Source: Paradevosia shaoguanensis (GTDB lineage: Bacteria; Pseudomonadota; Alphaproteobacteria; Rhizobiales; Devosiaceae). From it: DNA of 64,000 bases. A model generated the notes under the pieces. It did not search any database and had not been told where the DNA came from. It was given only the letters and a program-made list of their open reading frames with translations. Location of the stretch: assembly GCF_016801025.1 (NCBI RefSeq), contig NZ_CP068983.1:2101888-2165887 (forward strand). The letters are read 5' to 3'. The position numbers were made by a program, and so were the translations under genes. Positions 1-8,529 of the stretch are shown here, one piece after another (position 1 is the first letter of the stretch; each line of letters begins with the position of its first letter).

Positions 1-722
1 AGCGCCGCGCGGAAGAGCTGGGCTACGCCACCTTCGTCATCGACTCGGGCGAGGGTCCCAGGCGCGAGGCGCAGGCGATCCAGTCGCTGGCCAAGCACGG
101 CGTGGATGGCGCGGTCGCCCTCCTCGCCTCGCGCCCGCCGCTCGCCGACCTGCCGCAATTCCCCATCGTCGCCATCGACCAGCCGGTGCCGGGCCTCGAC
201 AGCGTCCGCGCCGACCACCGCACCGGCGGGCGCCTCATGGCCGAGCACGTCATCGCCCTCGGCCACAAGCGGGTAGGGCTCGTCTCGGGCGGGCAGGATC
301 TGCTCTCCAGCCGCGAACGCCACGAGGGCTTCATGGATGCCGCGCGCGGCAAACTCGACATCTGCTGGGATGTCGAGGTCTCGCTCATCCCCACCCTGCC
401 GCAGACCGCCATAGACGCCATCCGCCGCCGCGACGTCACCATGATCGCCTGCGTCAACGACGTCGTCGCCATCGGTGTCCTCAGCGTCCTGCGCGACAGC
501 GGCATTGCCGTGCCGGCGGAAGTCTCGGTCTTCGGGTTCGATGACATGGTCTGGTCCGATTGGCCGCTGATCGATCTCACAACCATTCGCCAGCCGCTGG
601 CCGAACTCGGTCGCGACGCCGTCGAACTCCTGGTCGATCGCCTCAACGATCCTACCCGTCCGCAGACCGATATCGTGCTGCCCGTCAGCCTCACCGAACG
701 CGGATCAACCCGCGCGCTTTAG
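1..722 (+). CDS. LacI-family transcriptional regulator, C-terminal part
   Basis: The frame is open from the left edge (first full codon at base 3) to a TAG stop, about 239 residues. The N-terminal helix-turn-helix of the LacI family lies outside the window. What is seen is the sugar-binding-protein-like effector domain: a HGVDGAVALL strand-turn, AIDQPVPGLDSVRADHR at the domain hinge, LGHKRVGLVSG, and the late VFGFDDM and TTIRQP motifs that are typical of LacI/GalR effector domains. It should bind a small sugar-like ligand and repress or activate nearby transport or catabolic genes, but the target is not visible because the upstream side is cut off. Confidence 0.85.
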   Translation, partial: RRAEELGYATFVIDSGEGPRREAQAIQSLAKHGVDGAVALLASRPPLADLPQFPIVAIDQPVPGLDSVRADHRTGGRLMAEHVIALGHKRVGLVSGGQDLLSSRERHEGFMDAARGKLDICWDVEVSLIPTLPQTAIDAIRRRDVTMIACVNDVVAIGVLSVLRDSGIAVPAEVSVFGFDDMVWSDWPLIDLTTIRQPLAELGRDAVELLVDRLNDPTRPQTDIVLPVSLTERGSTRAL

Positions 723-730
723 GCTCGACT

Positions 731-1045
731 TCAGTCCCTCACCACCAGCGTCCGGTTCCGGCACGTATCCAGGTTGAGCCGCAGCTCGGATGCGTCCTTG
801 AGCATCACTACGGCCAGCATCGGGCCGCACTCGCTGCTCAGCCGGACACGCGCTTTCGTCCCGGGGGCCACGTCGTCGGAAATGCCGCCCAGATTGTCTT
901 CGATGAACTCCCCGTCTTCATCGAGCGGAAACAGGTTGAGGCTCGAAACCGGCTGGCTGGCCTCATTGACCAGCTGCAAGGTAAGCCCTTGCGCTAAAGC
1001 GGGTGAAGCGAGCAAAAGCAGGAAGACCAGAAAAGCTGCGCGCAT
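731..1045 (-). CDS. Small secreted protein of unknown function
   Basis: 104 residues. Residues 1-18 form a clear Sec signal peptide (MRAAFLVFLLLLASPALA, cleavage before QG), so the mature protein of about 86 residues is exported to the periplasm. The mature part is predicted to be mostly beta and contains an acidic patch (LDEDGEFIED) and two cysteines (C73, C95) that could form a disulfide. I do not recognise a family. It converges with the LacI-type gene (8 bp apart), so the two are unlikely to share a transcript. Confidence 0.6.
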   Translation of the reverse strand: MRAAFLVFLLLLASPALAQGLTLQLVNEASQPVSSLNLFPLDEDGEFIEDNLGGISDDVAPGTKARVRLSSECGPMLAVVMLKDASELRLNLDTCRNRTLVVRD

Positions 1046-1119
1046 GAAAAGGCATCCGGAGACGTGATGCCCCGCATCCTACCTGCGGCCGGCCGAGGTT
1101 CCCATAGCCCGTCACCGCT

Positions 1120-1509
1120 CTATTGCGAGAGCCAGCGATGCACGGCTTCGGCTGTATCTGTCGGGCTGGAATTGAATGCGAGCCGCGCTTGCGGCGCGAG
1201 CTGATGGACGAGGTTGATGATCTTCTCGAAAAGCAGCAGCAATTCCGGCGGCTCGCGCAGCCCCGCCCCGATCACCACGCAATCGAATGACCGCGACTGC
1301 AACGCCGCCTCGACAACCGTCTCGGCCGTCTCGCCCCGATCGACAAGGCAGCTTTCCACATCGTAACCGAACTCGCGCACACGGTTGATCTGCGTCTCGA
1401 GGTAGGTGCGCACCATGTCGGGCGTGAAGCCGGGCAGGGCGCTCAGATCAGCAAAGGCGGGATCAAGCCCGATGGCCAGAACCGCCCTGGGTTCACCAGC
1501 ATCCACCAT
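1120..1509 (-). CDS. Hypothetical alpha/beta protein, 129 aa
   Basis: No family recognised. The start is well supported by an AAGGAGGGT ribosome-binding site just upstream of the ATG. The protein alternates strands and helices (VLAIGLDP, FDCVVIGAG, ARLAFNS), which suggests a small flavodoxin- or receiver-like Rossmann fold. No signal peptide or membrane segment is seen. It contains two cysteines (C54, C77). It stands alone between the tRNA gene and the small secreted protein. The function should be treated as unknown. Confidence 0.6.
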   Translation of the reverse strand: MVDAGEPRAVLAIGLDPAFADLSALPGFTPDMVRTYLETQINRVREFGYDVESCLVDRGETAETVVEAALQSRSFDCVVIGAGLREPPELLLLFEKIINLVHQLAPQARLAFNSSPTDTAEAVHRWLSQ

Positions 1510-1643
1510 TGCACCCTCCTTGATCGCGTGCCTCGAGAAACAACCTCTCGGTTCCCGGACGGTTGCGCTTAGTGGACGTTACGCCAGGCTGGTCGCTCAG
1601 GGGTGCAGGTCGAAACAGCGATGTGGTGGAAGGCAATCGGAAC

Positions 1644-1719
1644 TGGTGGAGCTGAGGGGAATCGAACCCCTGACCTCATCATTGCGAACGATGCGCTCTC
1701 CCAACTGAGCTACAGCCCC
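1644..1719 (-). tRNA. tRNA-Ala (anticodon CGC)
   Basis: A full 76-nt cloverleaf can be folded on the minus strand. The acceptor stem is GGGGCUG/CAGCUCC and includes the G3:U70 wobble pair that identifies alanine tRNAs. The D-arm, the anticodon stem CAUCG/UGAUG with loop UUCGCAA (anticodon CGC, reads GCG) and a T-arm containing GGUUCGAUUCC are all present. The 3' CCA is encoded in the DNA (bases 1644-1646). GCG is a common alanine codon in this GC-rich genome. Confidence 0.96.
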
Positions 1720-1787
1720 GCTCCGATTTGCGCGATGCTTTTAGCGAAAAGCTGGGGCGAGGCCTAGTCCCTTTTGCAGGAAATTTG

Positions 1788-2807
1788 TCAGGCGAGCTTT
1801 TCGGCGAGGAGGCTGCGGGCCGAGGCGATGACGGCGTCCGTGGCCGGGATCAGGGGGTGGCCGAGTATGGCTCGGGCGGCGGTGGAATCGAGGGTCTTGT
1901 AGATGCCCAGCTCGCCCAGATTGCCGCGCACGTCGCTGTCGAAGAGGGCATAGAGGCGGACGAGCCAGTCCGGCATTTCGAAGCGTGGCACCTTGCGGGC
2001 CTGCTCGGGCAGGGCCTTGGCCAGGGCGCGGGAGGCTTCGATCAGCGAGACGGTGGCTTCGCTGATCGGCAGGCGCTGGCCGGCGGCCCGTGGGTCGGTC
2101 ATGGTCGCCACATGGAGCGCGGCGACGTCGCGTACGTCGACGATGCCGAAGGCGATGCGCGGGGCGGCAGGGACCGAGCCATCGAGCAGGCGCCCGACAA
2201 GGGCGGCCGAGGTGCCCGGGTCGTCGTCCAGCAGCGGGCCGAGAAGCACGCTGGGATTGATCGTGGTGAGGAGATCGTGCCTGCCGGCGCCGTCCACCAT
2301 TTCCCAGGCGCGGCGCTCGGCCAGGGTCTTGGATTCGGTATAGGCGTTGACGCCCGGGCCCGAGAGGTTGGTCCAGTCGGCGGCCGAGAAGTCGCGGCGG
2401 GCGGGGTCGTGCCCATAGGCAATGGCGGCCATCGAGGAGGTCAGCACGATGCGCTCGACATCCCCGGCGAGCGCGGCGCCGATGGCGCGTTCCGTGCCTT
2501 CGACGGCCGGACGGATGAGGTCCATCCTGTCGGCCGGCATGGTGGTGAAGAAAGGCGAGGCGGTGTGCTGGAGGTAGCGCGCATCGGCGAGCGCTTCGCG
2601 CCAGCCGGCATCGGCCAGGAGGTCGAGTGCGACGAATTCGAGTCGGTCGATATCGGCGCCATGCCGCGCCATGGTGGCGCGAACCTTCTCCGCCTTGCCG
2701 AGATCGCGCACGCTCCCGCGCACCCGAAATCCCTGGCGCAGCAATTGGAGGGCGACGTGGCCGCCCAGAAAGCCCGAAATGCCTGTCAGCAAAACCAGAT
2801 CGCTCAT
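1788..2807 (-). CDS. NAD(P)-dependent epimerase/reductase, dihydroflavonol-reductase-like
   Basis: 339 residues, an extended short-chain dehydrogenase. The nucleotide-binding motif TGISGFLGG is at residues 8-16 and the catalytic YTESK (Y156, K160) with S124/S125 follows, as in dihydroflavonol 4-reductase and cinnamoyl-CoA-reductase-like enzymes. It should reduce or epimerise a carbonyl substrate with NAD(P)H; the substrate cannot be told. It is divergent from the TetR operon, and the TetR-type operator at 2891-2914 lies about 85 bp upstream of its start, so shared control is possible but unproven. Confidence 0.85.
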   Translation of the reverse strand: MSDLVLLTGISGFLGGHVALQLLRQGFRVRGSVRDLGKAEKVRATMARHGADIDRLEFVALDLLADAGWREALADARYLQHTASPFFTTMPADRMDLIRPAVEGTERAIGAALAGDVERIVLTSSMAAIAYGHDPARRDFSAADWTNLSGPGVNAYTESKTLAERRAWEMVDGAGRHDLLTTINPSVLLGPLLDDDPGTSAALVGRLLDGSVPAAPRIAFGIVDVRDVAALHVATMTDPRAAGQRLPISEATVSLIEASRALAKALPEQARKVPRFEMPDWLVRLYALFDSDVRGNLGELGIYKTLDSTAARAILGHPLIPATDAVIASARSLLAEKLA

Positions 2808-2890
2808 CGCCGTCTCCCGATCGCCGCCAGTCTACGTGCATCGCCGCTATTGAGCGAGCGCCGCCAACACGGTTTTGCGATACCCCTTGC

Positions 2891-2914
2891 AACTAACTGA
2901 CCAGTCAGTTAGTT
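2891..2914. promoter_or_regulatory. Perfect inverted-repeat operator upstream of tetR-type gene
   Basis: Two perfect 10-bp arms, AACTAACTGA and TCAGTTAGTT, are separated by CCAG. The site ends 21 bp before the start codon of the TetR-family gene and just before its AAGGAG ribosome-binding site. Size and symmetry fit a TetR dimer operator. I infer autoregulation of the whole regulator-exporter operon. Confidence 0.75.
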
Positions 2915-2935
2915 ATTGCGCAAGGAGATAGCGCC

Positions 2936-3586
2936 ATGGAAAACGAGAAAGCGCCGCGCGGGCCAAAATTCCGCCGTCGCGCCGATGCGCGGCCCGATGA
3001 AGTGCTCGATGCCGCATTGGAGCTTTTCATCGCCAATGGTTTCGCGGCCACGCGCGTCGAGGACGTCGCGCGGCGGGCAGGGCTTTCCAAGGGCGCGGTC
3101 TATCTCTACTTCCCCTCCAAGGAGGCGCTGCTCGAAGGGCTGGTGCGGCGGGCAGTGACGCCCATTGCCACCCAGGCGCTGGAGCAGCTCGGTCATTTCG
3201 AGGGTGATCCGCGCATCGCCATTTCGGCGACGCTGCGAATGGTGGCCACCAAGCTCGTCGACCCCAAGCTCATCGCCATTCCGCGCCTCATCATGCGCGA
3301 GGTGGTGCAGTTTCCCGAGCTGGCGATCATGTATCGCAACGAGGTGCTCAATCACGTGCTGCCGGTCGCCGAGCGGCTCATCGCGCGCGGCATTGCGCAG
3401 GGCTACCTACGCCCGGTCGATCCTGAGCTCACGGTGCGCTCCATCGTCGGGCCGATCGCGCTGCATCTCATCCTCGCCGAGGTCTTTCAGCTCGTGCCCG
3501 AGGATGGCCTCGCCATGGATCGCCTGCTGGAAAACCACCTTTCCATTCTCTTCGATGGCATGAGCCTGCCGGGAGGCAGCAAATGA
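2936..3586 (+). CDS. TetR/AcrR-family repressor of the adjacent ABC exporter
   Basis: 216 residues with a TetR helix-turn-helix at about residues 24-70 (FAATRVEDVARRAGLSKGAV followed by YLYFPSKEALL), then an all-helical ligand domain. AAGGAG lies 8 bp before the ATG. Its stop overlaps the start of the HlyD-type gene by 4 bp (ATGA), so it leads a four-gene operon. The layout regulator-HlyD-ATPase-permease resembles the E. coli cecR(ybiH)-ybhG-ybhF-ybhSR locus, where the TetR protein represses the exporter. A perfect inverted repeat immediately upstream is the likely binding site. Confidence 0.9.
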   Translation: MENEKAPRGPKFRRRADARPDEVLDAALELFIANGFAATRVEDVARRAGLSKGAVYLYFPSKEALLEGLVRRAVTPIATQALEQLGHFEGDPRIAISATLRMVATKLVDPKLIAIPRLIMREVVQFPELAIMYRNEVLNHVLPVAERLIARGIAQGYLRPVDPELTVRSIVGPIALHLILAEVFQLVPEDGLAMDRLLENHLSILFDGMSLPGGSK

Positions 3587-4530
3587 GCGATCTGTGGGCC
3601 TGGCTCTTCGGCCTCCTTGCCTTCATCCCCGGCCTCGGGCCGCCGCCCGAGCCGGTCTATACCGGCTATCTCGAAGCGGACTACGTCTATGCCGCTCCGG
3701 TCAGCGCCGGACGCATAGCCGCGCTGCCCGTCAAGGAAGGGCAGGTGGTACGGGCCGGCGACGTGCTGGCCGTGCTGGCCACCGACCAGCAGGAGGCGGC
3801 CTTGCGCGGAGCCGAGGCGCGGGTCGAGGCGGCCGATGCCACCTGGCGCAATCTCGTCACCGGCAGCCGCGCGCAGGAGATCGACGTCACCCGCGCCGCG
3901 CTCACGAAGGCCAAGGCCGACCTCGCCCTGGCGCAATCCAATTTCGACCGCAGCCAGAACCTTTTCGAGCGCGGCGTCATCGCCCAGGCCAAGGTGGATC
4001 AGGATCGCTCCAGCCTTGCCAGCGCGCAGGCGCAGGTCGACCAGATCGAGGCGCAGTTGCAGGTGGCCGAACTCCCCGCGCGCGACGCGCAGCAGGTCGC
4101 GGCCGAGGCCGATCTCAATGCCGCCCAGGCCGATGCCGACAAGGCCCGCGCCGATCTTGCCGACCGCACCATCACGGCGCCCATCGACGGGCGGATCGAG
4201 CGGCTCTATTTCTCGCTGGGCGAGATGCTGCCCCTCGGCACGCCGCTCCTCTCCATCCTTCCGGAAGGCCGCCTCAAGGCGAAATTCTATATCGGGGAAG
4301 CCGATCGCGCCGCCTTCGCACTGGGGGACGAGGTCGAAATCTCGTGCGACGGCTGCGCGACGGGGCTCAGGGGCACGCTCACCTTTCTCGCTTCCGATCC
4401 CCAGACCACGCCGCCGATCATCTATTCGCGCGACGAGCGCTCGCGGCTGGTTTTCCTTGCCGAGGCGGAGCTGGCCGAGCCGGGCAAGCTGCTGCCCGGC
4501 CAGCCGGTCACCGTCAGGCGGCTTCCATGA
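3583..4530 (+). CDS. HlyD-family membrane fusion protein (YbhG-like)
   Basis: 315 residues. An N-terminal hydrophobic segment (WAWLFGLLAFIPGLG) anchors it in the inner membrane. The half-lipoyl motif VSAGRIAALPVKEGQVVRAG is followed by a long alpha-helical hairpin (about residues 70-190, rich in A, Q, D and E) and the second lipoyl half TITAPIDGRIERLYFSLGEM. It should bridge the ABC-2 permease to the outer envelope for efflux. It overlaps the genes on both sides by 4 bp, so translation is coupled. Confidence 0.9.
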   Translation: MSDLWAWLFGLLAFIPGLGPPPEPVYTGYLEADYVYAAPVSAGRIAALPVKEGQVVRAGDVLAVLATDQQEAALRGAEARVEAADATWRNLVTGSRAQEIDVTRAALTKAKADLALAQSNFDRSQNLFERGVIAQAKVDQDRSSLASAQAQVDQIEAQLQVAELPARDAQQVAAEADLNAAQADADKARADLADRTITAPIDGRIERLYFSLGEMLPLGTPLLSILPEGRLKAKFYIGEADRAAFALGDEVEISCDGCATGLRGTLTFLASDPQTTPPIIYSRDERSRLVFLAEAELAEPGKLLPGQPVTVRRLP

Positions 4531-5489
4531 CCAGCCCCGCCAATGGCGAGCCGGTCATCGCCGTGCGCGGACTCACCAAGGTCTTCGGCGAGCGCCGGGT
4601 GGTCGACGATTTCGACATCACCGTGCCGCGCGGCGCCATCTATGGCTTTCTCGGCCCCAACGGTTCGGGCAAGACCACGACCATCCGCATGCTTTGCGGC
4701 CTCCTTACCCCCGATGGCGGGGAGGGCGAGTGCCTGGGCTTCGATATCCGCAAGGAGGCCGAGCGCATCAAGGAGCAGGTCGGCTACATGACGCAGAAAT
4801 TCTCGCTCTATGAGGATCTGTCGATCCGCGAGAATCTCGATTTCATCGCCCGCATGTACCGCATTGCCGACCGCCGCGTGCGGGTCGAGCGTGCATTGGA
4901 GGACCTCGGCCTCGCCGATCGCGCCAGCCAGCTTGCCGGCACGCTGTCGGGTGGCTGGAAGCAGCGCCTGGCGCTCGCCGCCTGCCTCATCCACGATCCC
5001 AAGCTGCTGCTGCTCGACGAGCCCACGGCCGGTGTCGATCCCAAGGCGCGGCGCGATTTCTGGGACGAGATCAGGCGGCTTTCGGCGCAGGGCGTCACCG
5101 TTCTGGTCTCGACCCATTACATGGACGAAGCCGTCCAGTGCGATTTCATCGCCTATATCGCCTACGGCAAGAAGCTCATCGACGGGCCATCGGCGGAAAT
5201 CCCAGAGCAGGTCGGGCTCGAAACCTGGCGCGTCGAGGGGCCCGATCTTGCCACCCTCGAGGACCGCCTGCGGACGGAGCCGGGCATTGAGCAGGTCGCC
5301 CGCTTCGGTTCGGTCCTCCACGTCTCGGGCACTGACAAAGCCGCGCTCGAAGCCACCGTCGAGCGGCTGGCTGCCGAGGGCACCCATCGCTGGAGCCGGC
5401 AGGTGGCCGGGCTCGAAGAGGCCTTCATCTATCTCATGGCCGGCGCGCGCGACAATTTCGCCCGCGACAAGCCGCAGGGAGCGGGTTGA
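4527..5489 (+). CDS. ABC exporter ATP-binding protein (YbhF-like, half-size)
   Basis: 320 residues starting at the ATG that overlaps the HlyD-type stop codon. It shows Walker A GPNGSGKTT (about 43-51), Q-loop YMTQKFSLY, signature LSGGW (the canonical last residue Q is W here), Walker B LLLLDEPTAGVD and the H-loop STH. The C-terminal 90 residues form the small extension seen in ABC-2 drug/antibiotic exporter ATPases. E. coli YbhF carries two such domains; this one carries one. It energises the permease encoded just downstream. Confidence 0.93.
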   Translation: MTSPANGEPVIAVRGLTKVFGERRVVDDFDITVPRGAIYGFLGPNGSGKTTTIRMLCGLLTPDGGEGECLGFDIRKEAERIKEQVGYMTQKFSLYEDLSIRENLDFIARMYRIADRRVRVERALEDLGLADRASQLAGTLSGGWKQRLALAACLIHDPKLLLLDEPTAGVDPKARRDFWDEIRRLSAQGVTVLVSTHYMDEAVQCDFIAYIAYGKKLIDGPSAEIPEQVGLETWRVEGPDLATLEDRLRTEPGIEQVARFGSVLHVSGTDKAALEATVERLAAEGTHRWSRQVAGLEEAFIYLMAGARDNFARDKPQGAG

Positions 5490-6625
5490 TGGGCGGCGCC
5501 TTCTCCTTCGCCCGGTTCGGGGCCGTGCTCATCAAGGAATTCATCCAGATGCGGCGCGACCGCATCACCTTCGCCATGATGATCGGCCTGCCCATCATCC
5601 AGCTCTTCCTGTTCGGCTTCGCCATCAACGCCGATCCGCGTCACCTGCCCACGCTCGTCGATATCGCCGATGATGGGCCCCTCACCCGCGCCATCCTCGC
5701 GGGCATGCAGAATTCGGGCTATTTCGACTTCATCGGTCCGGTCGGAGGCACCGCTGCCGGCGAAGAGGCCCTGCGTCGAGGCGACGCCAATTTCGTCGTG
5801 GTCATCCCGCCCAATTTCGAGCGCGACACGATCCGTGGCCGCAATCCGCAGATCCTCGTCTCCGCCGATGCCTCCGACCCCTCGGCCGTCAGCGGCGCCG
5901 CGGCGGCCCTTACCGGCATCGTCCAGGTCGCGGTCGCCGAGACCTTCGAGGGACCGCTGCGCGGCCTTGCCGGCGGCGCCCCGCCCTTCTCGATCGCCGT
6001 CCACCGCGAATACAACCCGGAAGGGCGCACCTCGACCAATATCGTTCCGGGGCTCCTCGCCATCATCCTCTCGATGACCATGGTGATGATCACCGCCGTC
6101 GCCATCGTCAAGGAAACCGAGCGCGGCACCATGGAAATGCTTATCGCCACGCCCGTGCGCCCGTTCGAGGTGATGCTGGGCAAGATCCTGCCCTACGTGC
6201 TGGTCGGCTATGTGCAGACCATCGTCTTCGTCACCGCCGCCGCCCTCATCTTCCGCGTGCCGTTCGATGGTTCGTTGTGGGCCTTCTTCATCGGCTTCAA
6301 CCTCTTCATCCTGGTCAACCTGGCGCTGGGCTTCCTCATCTCGACGGCAGCGCGCAGCCAGATGCAGGCCATGCAGCTTTCCTTCTTCACCATCCTGCCC
6401 TCGATCCTGCTGTCGGGCTTCATGTTCCCCTTCGCCGGCATGCCGCAATGGGCGCAATGGCTGGGCACTGCCGTGCCGGCCACCCATTTCCTGCGCGTCG
6501 TGCGCAAGGTCATGCTCAAGGGCGCCAATACCGCCGATGTGAGTGGAGAATTTCTCGCCCTCACCATCATCCTCGTCGTCATTTCGGTCATCGCCATGCT
6601 GCGCTATCGGCAGACGCTGGATTAG
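5489..6625 (+). CDS. ABC-2 type exporter permease (YbhS/YbhR-like)
   Basis: 378 residues. An N-terminal transmembrane helix (about 27-47) is followed by a large extracytoplasmic domain (about 50-180) and five C-terminal helices, the standard ABC-2 permease plan. I chose the ATG that overlaps the ATPase stop as TGATG; a TTG one codon earlier is the alternative. E. coli ybhFSR has two permeases but only one is present here, so it probably works as a homodimer. The exported substrate is unknown; drug or toxic-compound efflux is the usual role. Confidence 0.9.
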   Translation: MGGAFSFARFGAVLIKEFIQMRRDRITFAMMIGLPIIQLFLFGFAINADPRHLPTLVDIADDGPLTRAILAGMQNSGYFDFIGPVGGTAAGEEALRRGDANFVVVIPPNFERDTIRGRNPQILVSADASDPSAVSGAAAALTGIVQVAVAETFEGPLRGLAGGAPPFSIAVHREYNPEGRTSTNIVPGLLAIILSMTMVMITAVAIVKETERGTMEMLIATPVRPFEVMLGKILPYVLVGYVQTIVFVTAAALIFRVPFDGSLWAFFIGFNLFILVNLALGFLISTAARSQMQAMQLSFFTILPSILLSGFMFPFAGMPQWAQWLGTAVPATHFLRVVRKVMLKGANTADVSGEFLALTIILVVISVIAMLRYRQTLD

Positions 6626-6712
6626 GATGGGCGGGAGCGCCTTGCAGGCGCCCACGATTTCTCCATGATTTGGGCGCTTGGCTCGCCCCAGCGATTTCCC
6701 CTGGAGGGTTTC

Positions 6713-7687
6713 ATGCGCAGCGTCATCTACGAAAAATTCGGCAATCCGGCGGAAGTCCTCACCACGGCCGAGCGGCCCATGCCCGAGCCCGGTCCCGGCC
6801 AGGTTCGACTGCGCCTCGTGCTCTCGCCGATCCACAACCACGATCTGTCGACCATTGCCGGCACCTATGGCTATAAGCCGGAACTCCCCGCCACGCCGGG
6901 CACCGAGGCGCTGGGCGTCGTCGATGTATTGGGCGAAGGCGTCACCGATTTCAAACCCGGCCAGCGCGTGGCGCTCAACGGGCTGGGCCTCTGGTCGCAA
7001 TATTTCCTCGCCGATGCGCGCCGCCTCGTGCCCATGCCCGATGCGGTGCCCGATGAGCTCGCCTGCCAATTGCTCTCCATGCCGATGAGCGCGGTGATGC
7101 TGCTCGATGACCTCGCGGTCAAGGCAGGCGACTGGATCATCCAGAACACCGCCAATGGCGCGGTCGGCAAGACGCTGGCCGGGCTCGCCAGGGCGCGCGG
7201 CGTCAACGTCGTCAATCTCGTGCGGCGCGATGCGGGCGTTGCCGAACTCGAAGCGCTCGGCATCGCCAATGGCGTCTCGACGGAAAGTGCCGGCTGGCAG
7301 GAGCGTGTCGCGACCATCACCGGCGGGGCGCCCATCATCCGCGCCGTGGATTCGGTGGCGGGGGAAGCGGCAGATGAGATCATGTCGACCCTTGCCGAAG
7401 GCGGCGTCCTCGTCTCCTTCGGGGCCATGTCGGGCAAGCCGCTGGTCATCAGTCCGGCCAACCTGCTCTTCAAGCAGGCGACGGTCCGCGGCTTCTGGGG
7501 ACAGAAGCGGGCGCCGCTGCTGTCGCCGGCTCAGCGCGCGGCCATGGTGGCCGAGCTTATCGCGCTGGCGGCAGGCGGTGGCCTGCAATTGCCGATCGCG
7601 GCCAGCTATCCGCTCGAAAAGGCCGGCGAGGCCGCGGCAGCCAGCGCCGTGCCGGGTCGTCCGGGCAAGATCGCGCTCAAGCCCTAG
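6713..7687 (+). CDS. Zinc-independent NADPH:quinone oxidoreductase / enoyl reductase-like (MDR family)
   Basis: 324 residues. The start follows GGAGGG. The GroES-like N-terminal domain (residues 1-125) contains PGTEALGVV and lacks the cysteine ligands of zinc alcohol dehydrogenases. The nucleotide-binding domain carries ANGAVGKTLAGLAR. It resembles the ETR/quinone oxidoreductase branch, which reduces enoyl-CoA or quinone-like substrates with NADPH. Its TAG stop codon coincides with the left terminal repeat of a mobile element; removing the element recreates TAG, so the protein end is probably native. Confidence 0.85.
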   Translation: MRSVIYEKFGNPAEVLTTAERPMPEPGPGQVRLRLVLSPIHNHDLSTIAGTYGYKPELPATPGTEALGVVDVLGEGVTDFKPGQRVALNGLGLWSQYFLADARRLVPMPDAVPDELACQLLSMPMSAVMLLDDLAVKAGDWIIQNTANGAVGKTLAGLARARGVNVVNLVRRDAGVAELEALGIANGVSTESAGWQERVATITGGAPIIRAVDSVAGEAADEIMSTLAEGGVLVSFGAMSGKPLVISPANLLFKQATVRGFWGQKRAPLLSPAQRAAMVAELIALAAGGGLQLPIAASYPLEKAGEAAAASAVPGRPGKIALKP

Positions 7688-7911
7688 GGTTCGTACGCAA
7701 TTGCACCGGTAGATGAGGTTGCGATAGCCGCCCACCCACCGGACTTCCCCGGACCTGATCCGGGGCCTATTGCCATCCTCCACTCGAGTGGAGGAATCCG
7801 TGGGCCCCGGCTCTGCGGCCGGGGAAGTTCAGTGGGTGTGGCGCGGCAGACTGTCGGATGGGGAGATAAGGCGCTCCGGCGGCGCCGGGACTGATTGAGT
7901 ATGGACCCTAG
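7684..7911. mobile_element. MITE-like element, copy A (228 bp)
   Basis: The unit begins with CTAGGGTTCGTACGCAA and ends with TTGAGTATGGACCCTAG, imperfect 17-bp terminal inverted repeats (3 mismatches). It contains the 84-bp palindromic core at 7744-7827 and has no coding capacity. Copy B at 15772-16024 has the same order of blocks. Both ends carry CTAG, consistent with insertion into a TA or CTAG target. It fills most of the gap between the oxidoreductase gene and the HPP gene. Confidence 0.75.
7744..7827 (+). repeat. 84-bp triple-palindrome repeat, core copy A
   Basis: Runs from CTTCCCCGG to CCGGGGAAG. The left half folds as CCCCGGA/TCCGGGG (here with an ACCTGAT loop region), the centre is the palindrome CTCCACTCGAGTGGAG, and the right half folds as CCCCGGC/GCCGGGG. 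It matches five further copies in the window. Confidence 0.85.
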
Positions 7912-8025
7912 AACGCGTTGCCAAAAACCGCGACACAATGCCCATAAAATTCCGCATCCTGCCCCTGACGGCGGCAAGGGAGGCCTGTTATCTAGGCGGC
8001 CCTTCCCACCCGCGGCACTGTCCAG

Positions 8026-8529
8026 ATGCGTCCGTTGTTCCGTTTCTTTGCCAGGCATGAGCCCAAGGGCTCGCAGGTCATGCACCTCAAATCGGGCATC
8101 GGCGCCATTATCGGCCTCACCATGGTGGGCGCCATCGCGGCGCTGACCGGCTATCCGATGCTCATCGCTCCGCTCGGCGCCACCGCGGTCCTGCTCTTCG
8201 CCCAACCGGGCTCGCCTCTGGCGCAGCCGGCCAATGTCTTCGGCGGCTATGCGCTGGCCGTAGTGCTTGCCGCGATCGCCATCCTGCTCTGGCCCGAGCA
8301 TCACTGGTGGGTGGCAACCATCTGCGTGGGCGTCGTCATCGCCGCCATGCTGGTTTTTCGCGTCACGCATCCGCCGGCAGGCGCCGTGCCGCTGGTAGCG
8401 GTGGCCGGCCCCATCGCGCCGGGTACGCTGGCTGGTGCGGTCATGGCCGGGGCCACGTGCCTCGTGGCGGTCGCGGTGCTGCATCACCGCCTGCCGCCGC
8501 GCATCAGCTATCCCAAGCCGCTCGATTAG
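8026..8529 (+). CDS. HPP-family integral membrane protein
   Basis: 167 residues with four or five hydrophobic segments and the family signature HPPAGAVPLVA (about residues 109-119), plus the conserved APLGATAVLLFAQPGSPLAQP block near residue 46-66. HPP proteins are small membrane proteins; in cyanobacteria and plant plastids members have been linked to nitrite transport, but the role here is not known. The gene converges on the next gene, with the two stop codons overlapping. Confidence 0.88.
   Translation: MRPLFRFFARHEPKGSQVMHLKSGIGAIIGLTMVGAIAALTGYPMLIAPLGATAVLLFAQPGSPLAQPANVFGGYALAVVLAAIAILLWPEHHWWVATICVGVVIAAMLVFRVTHPPAGAVPLVAVAGPIAPGTLAGAVMAGATCLVAVAVLHHRLPPRISYPKPLD

Noticed and set aside
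5429-7783. A 784-codon open frame on the minus strand across the ABC permease and oxidoreductase genes
   Set aside because: It is the antisense of two well-recognised genes, has a low-complexity D/G/R/H-rich translation, no family motifs and no ribosome-binding site. It is a by-product of high GC content.
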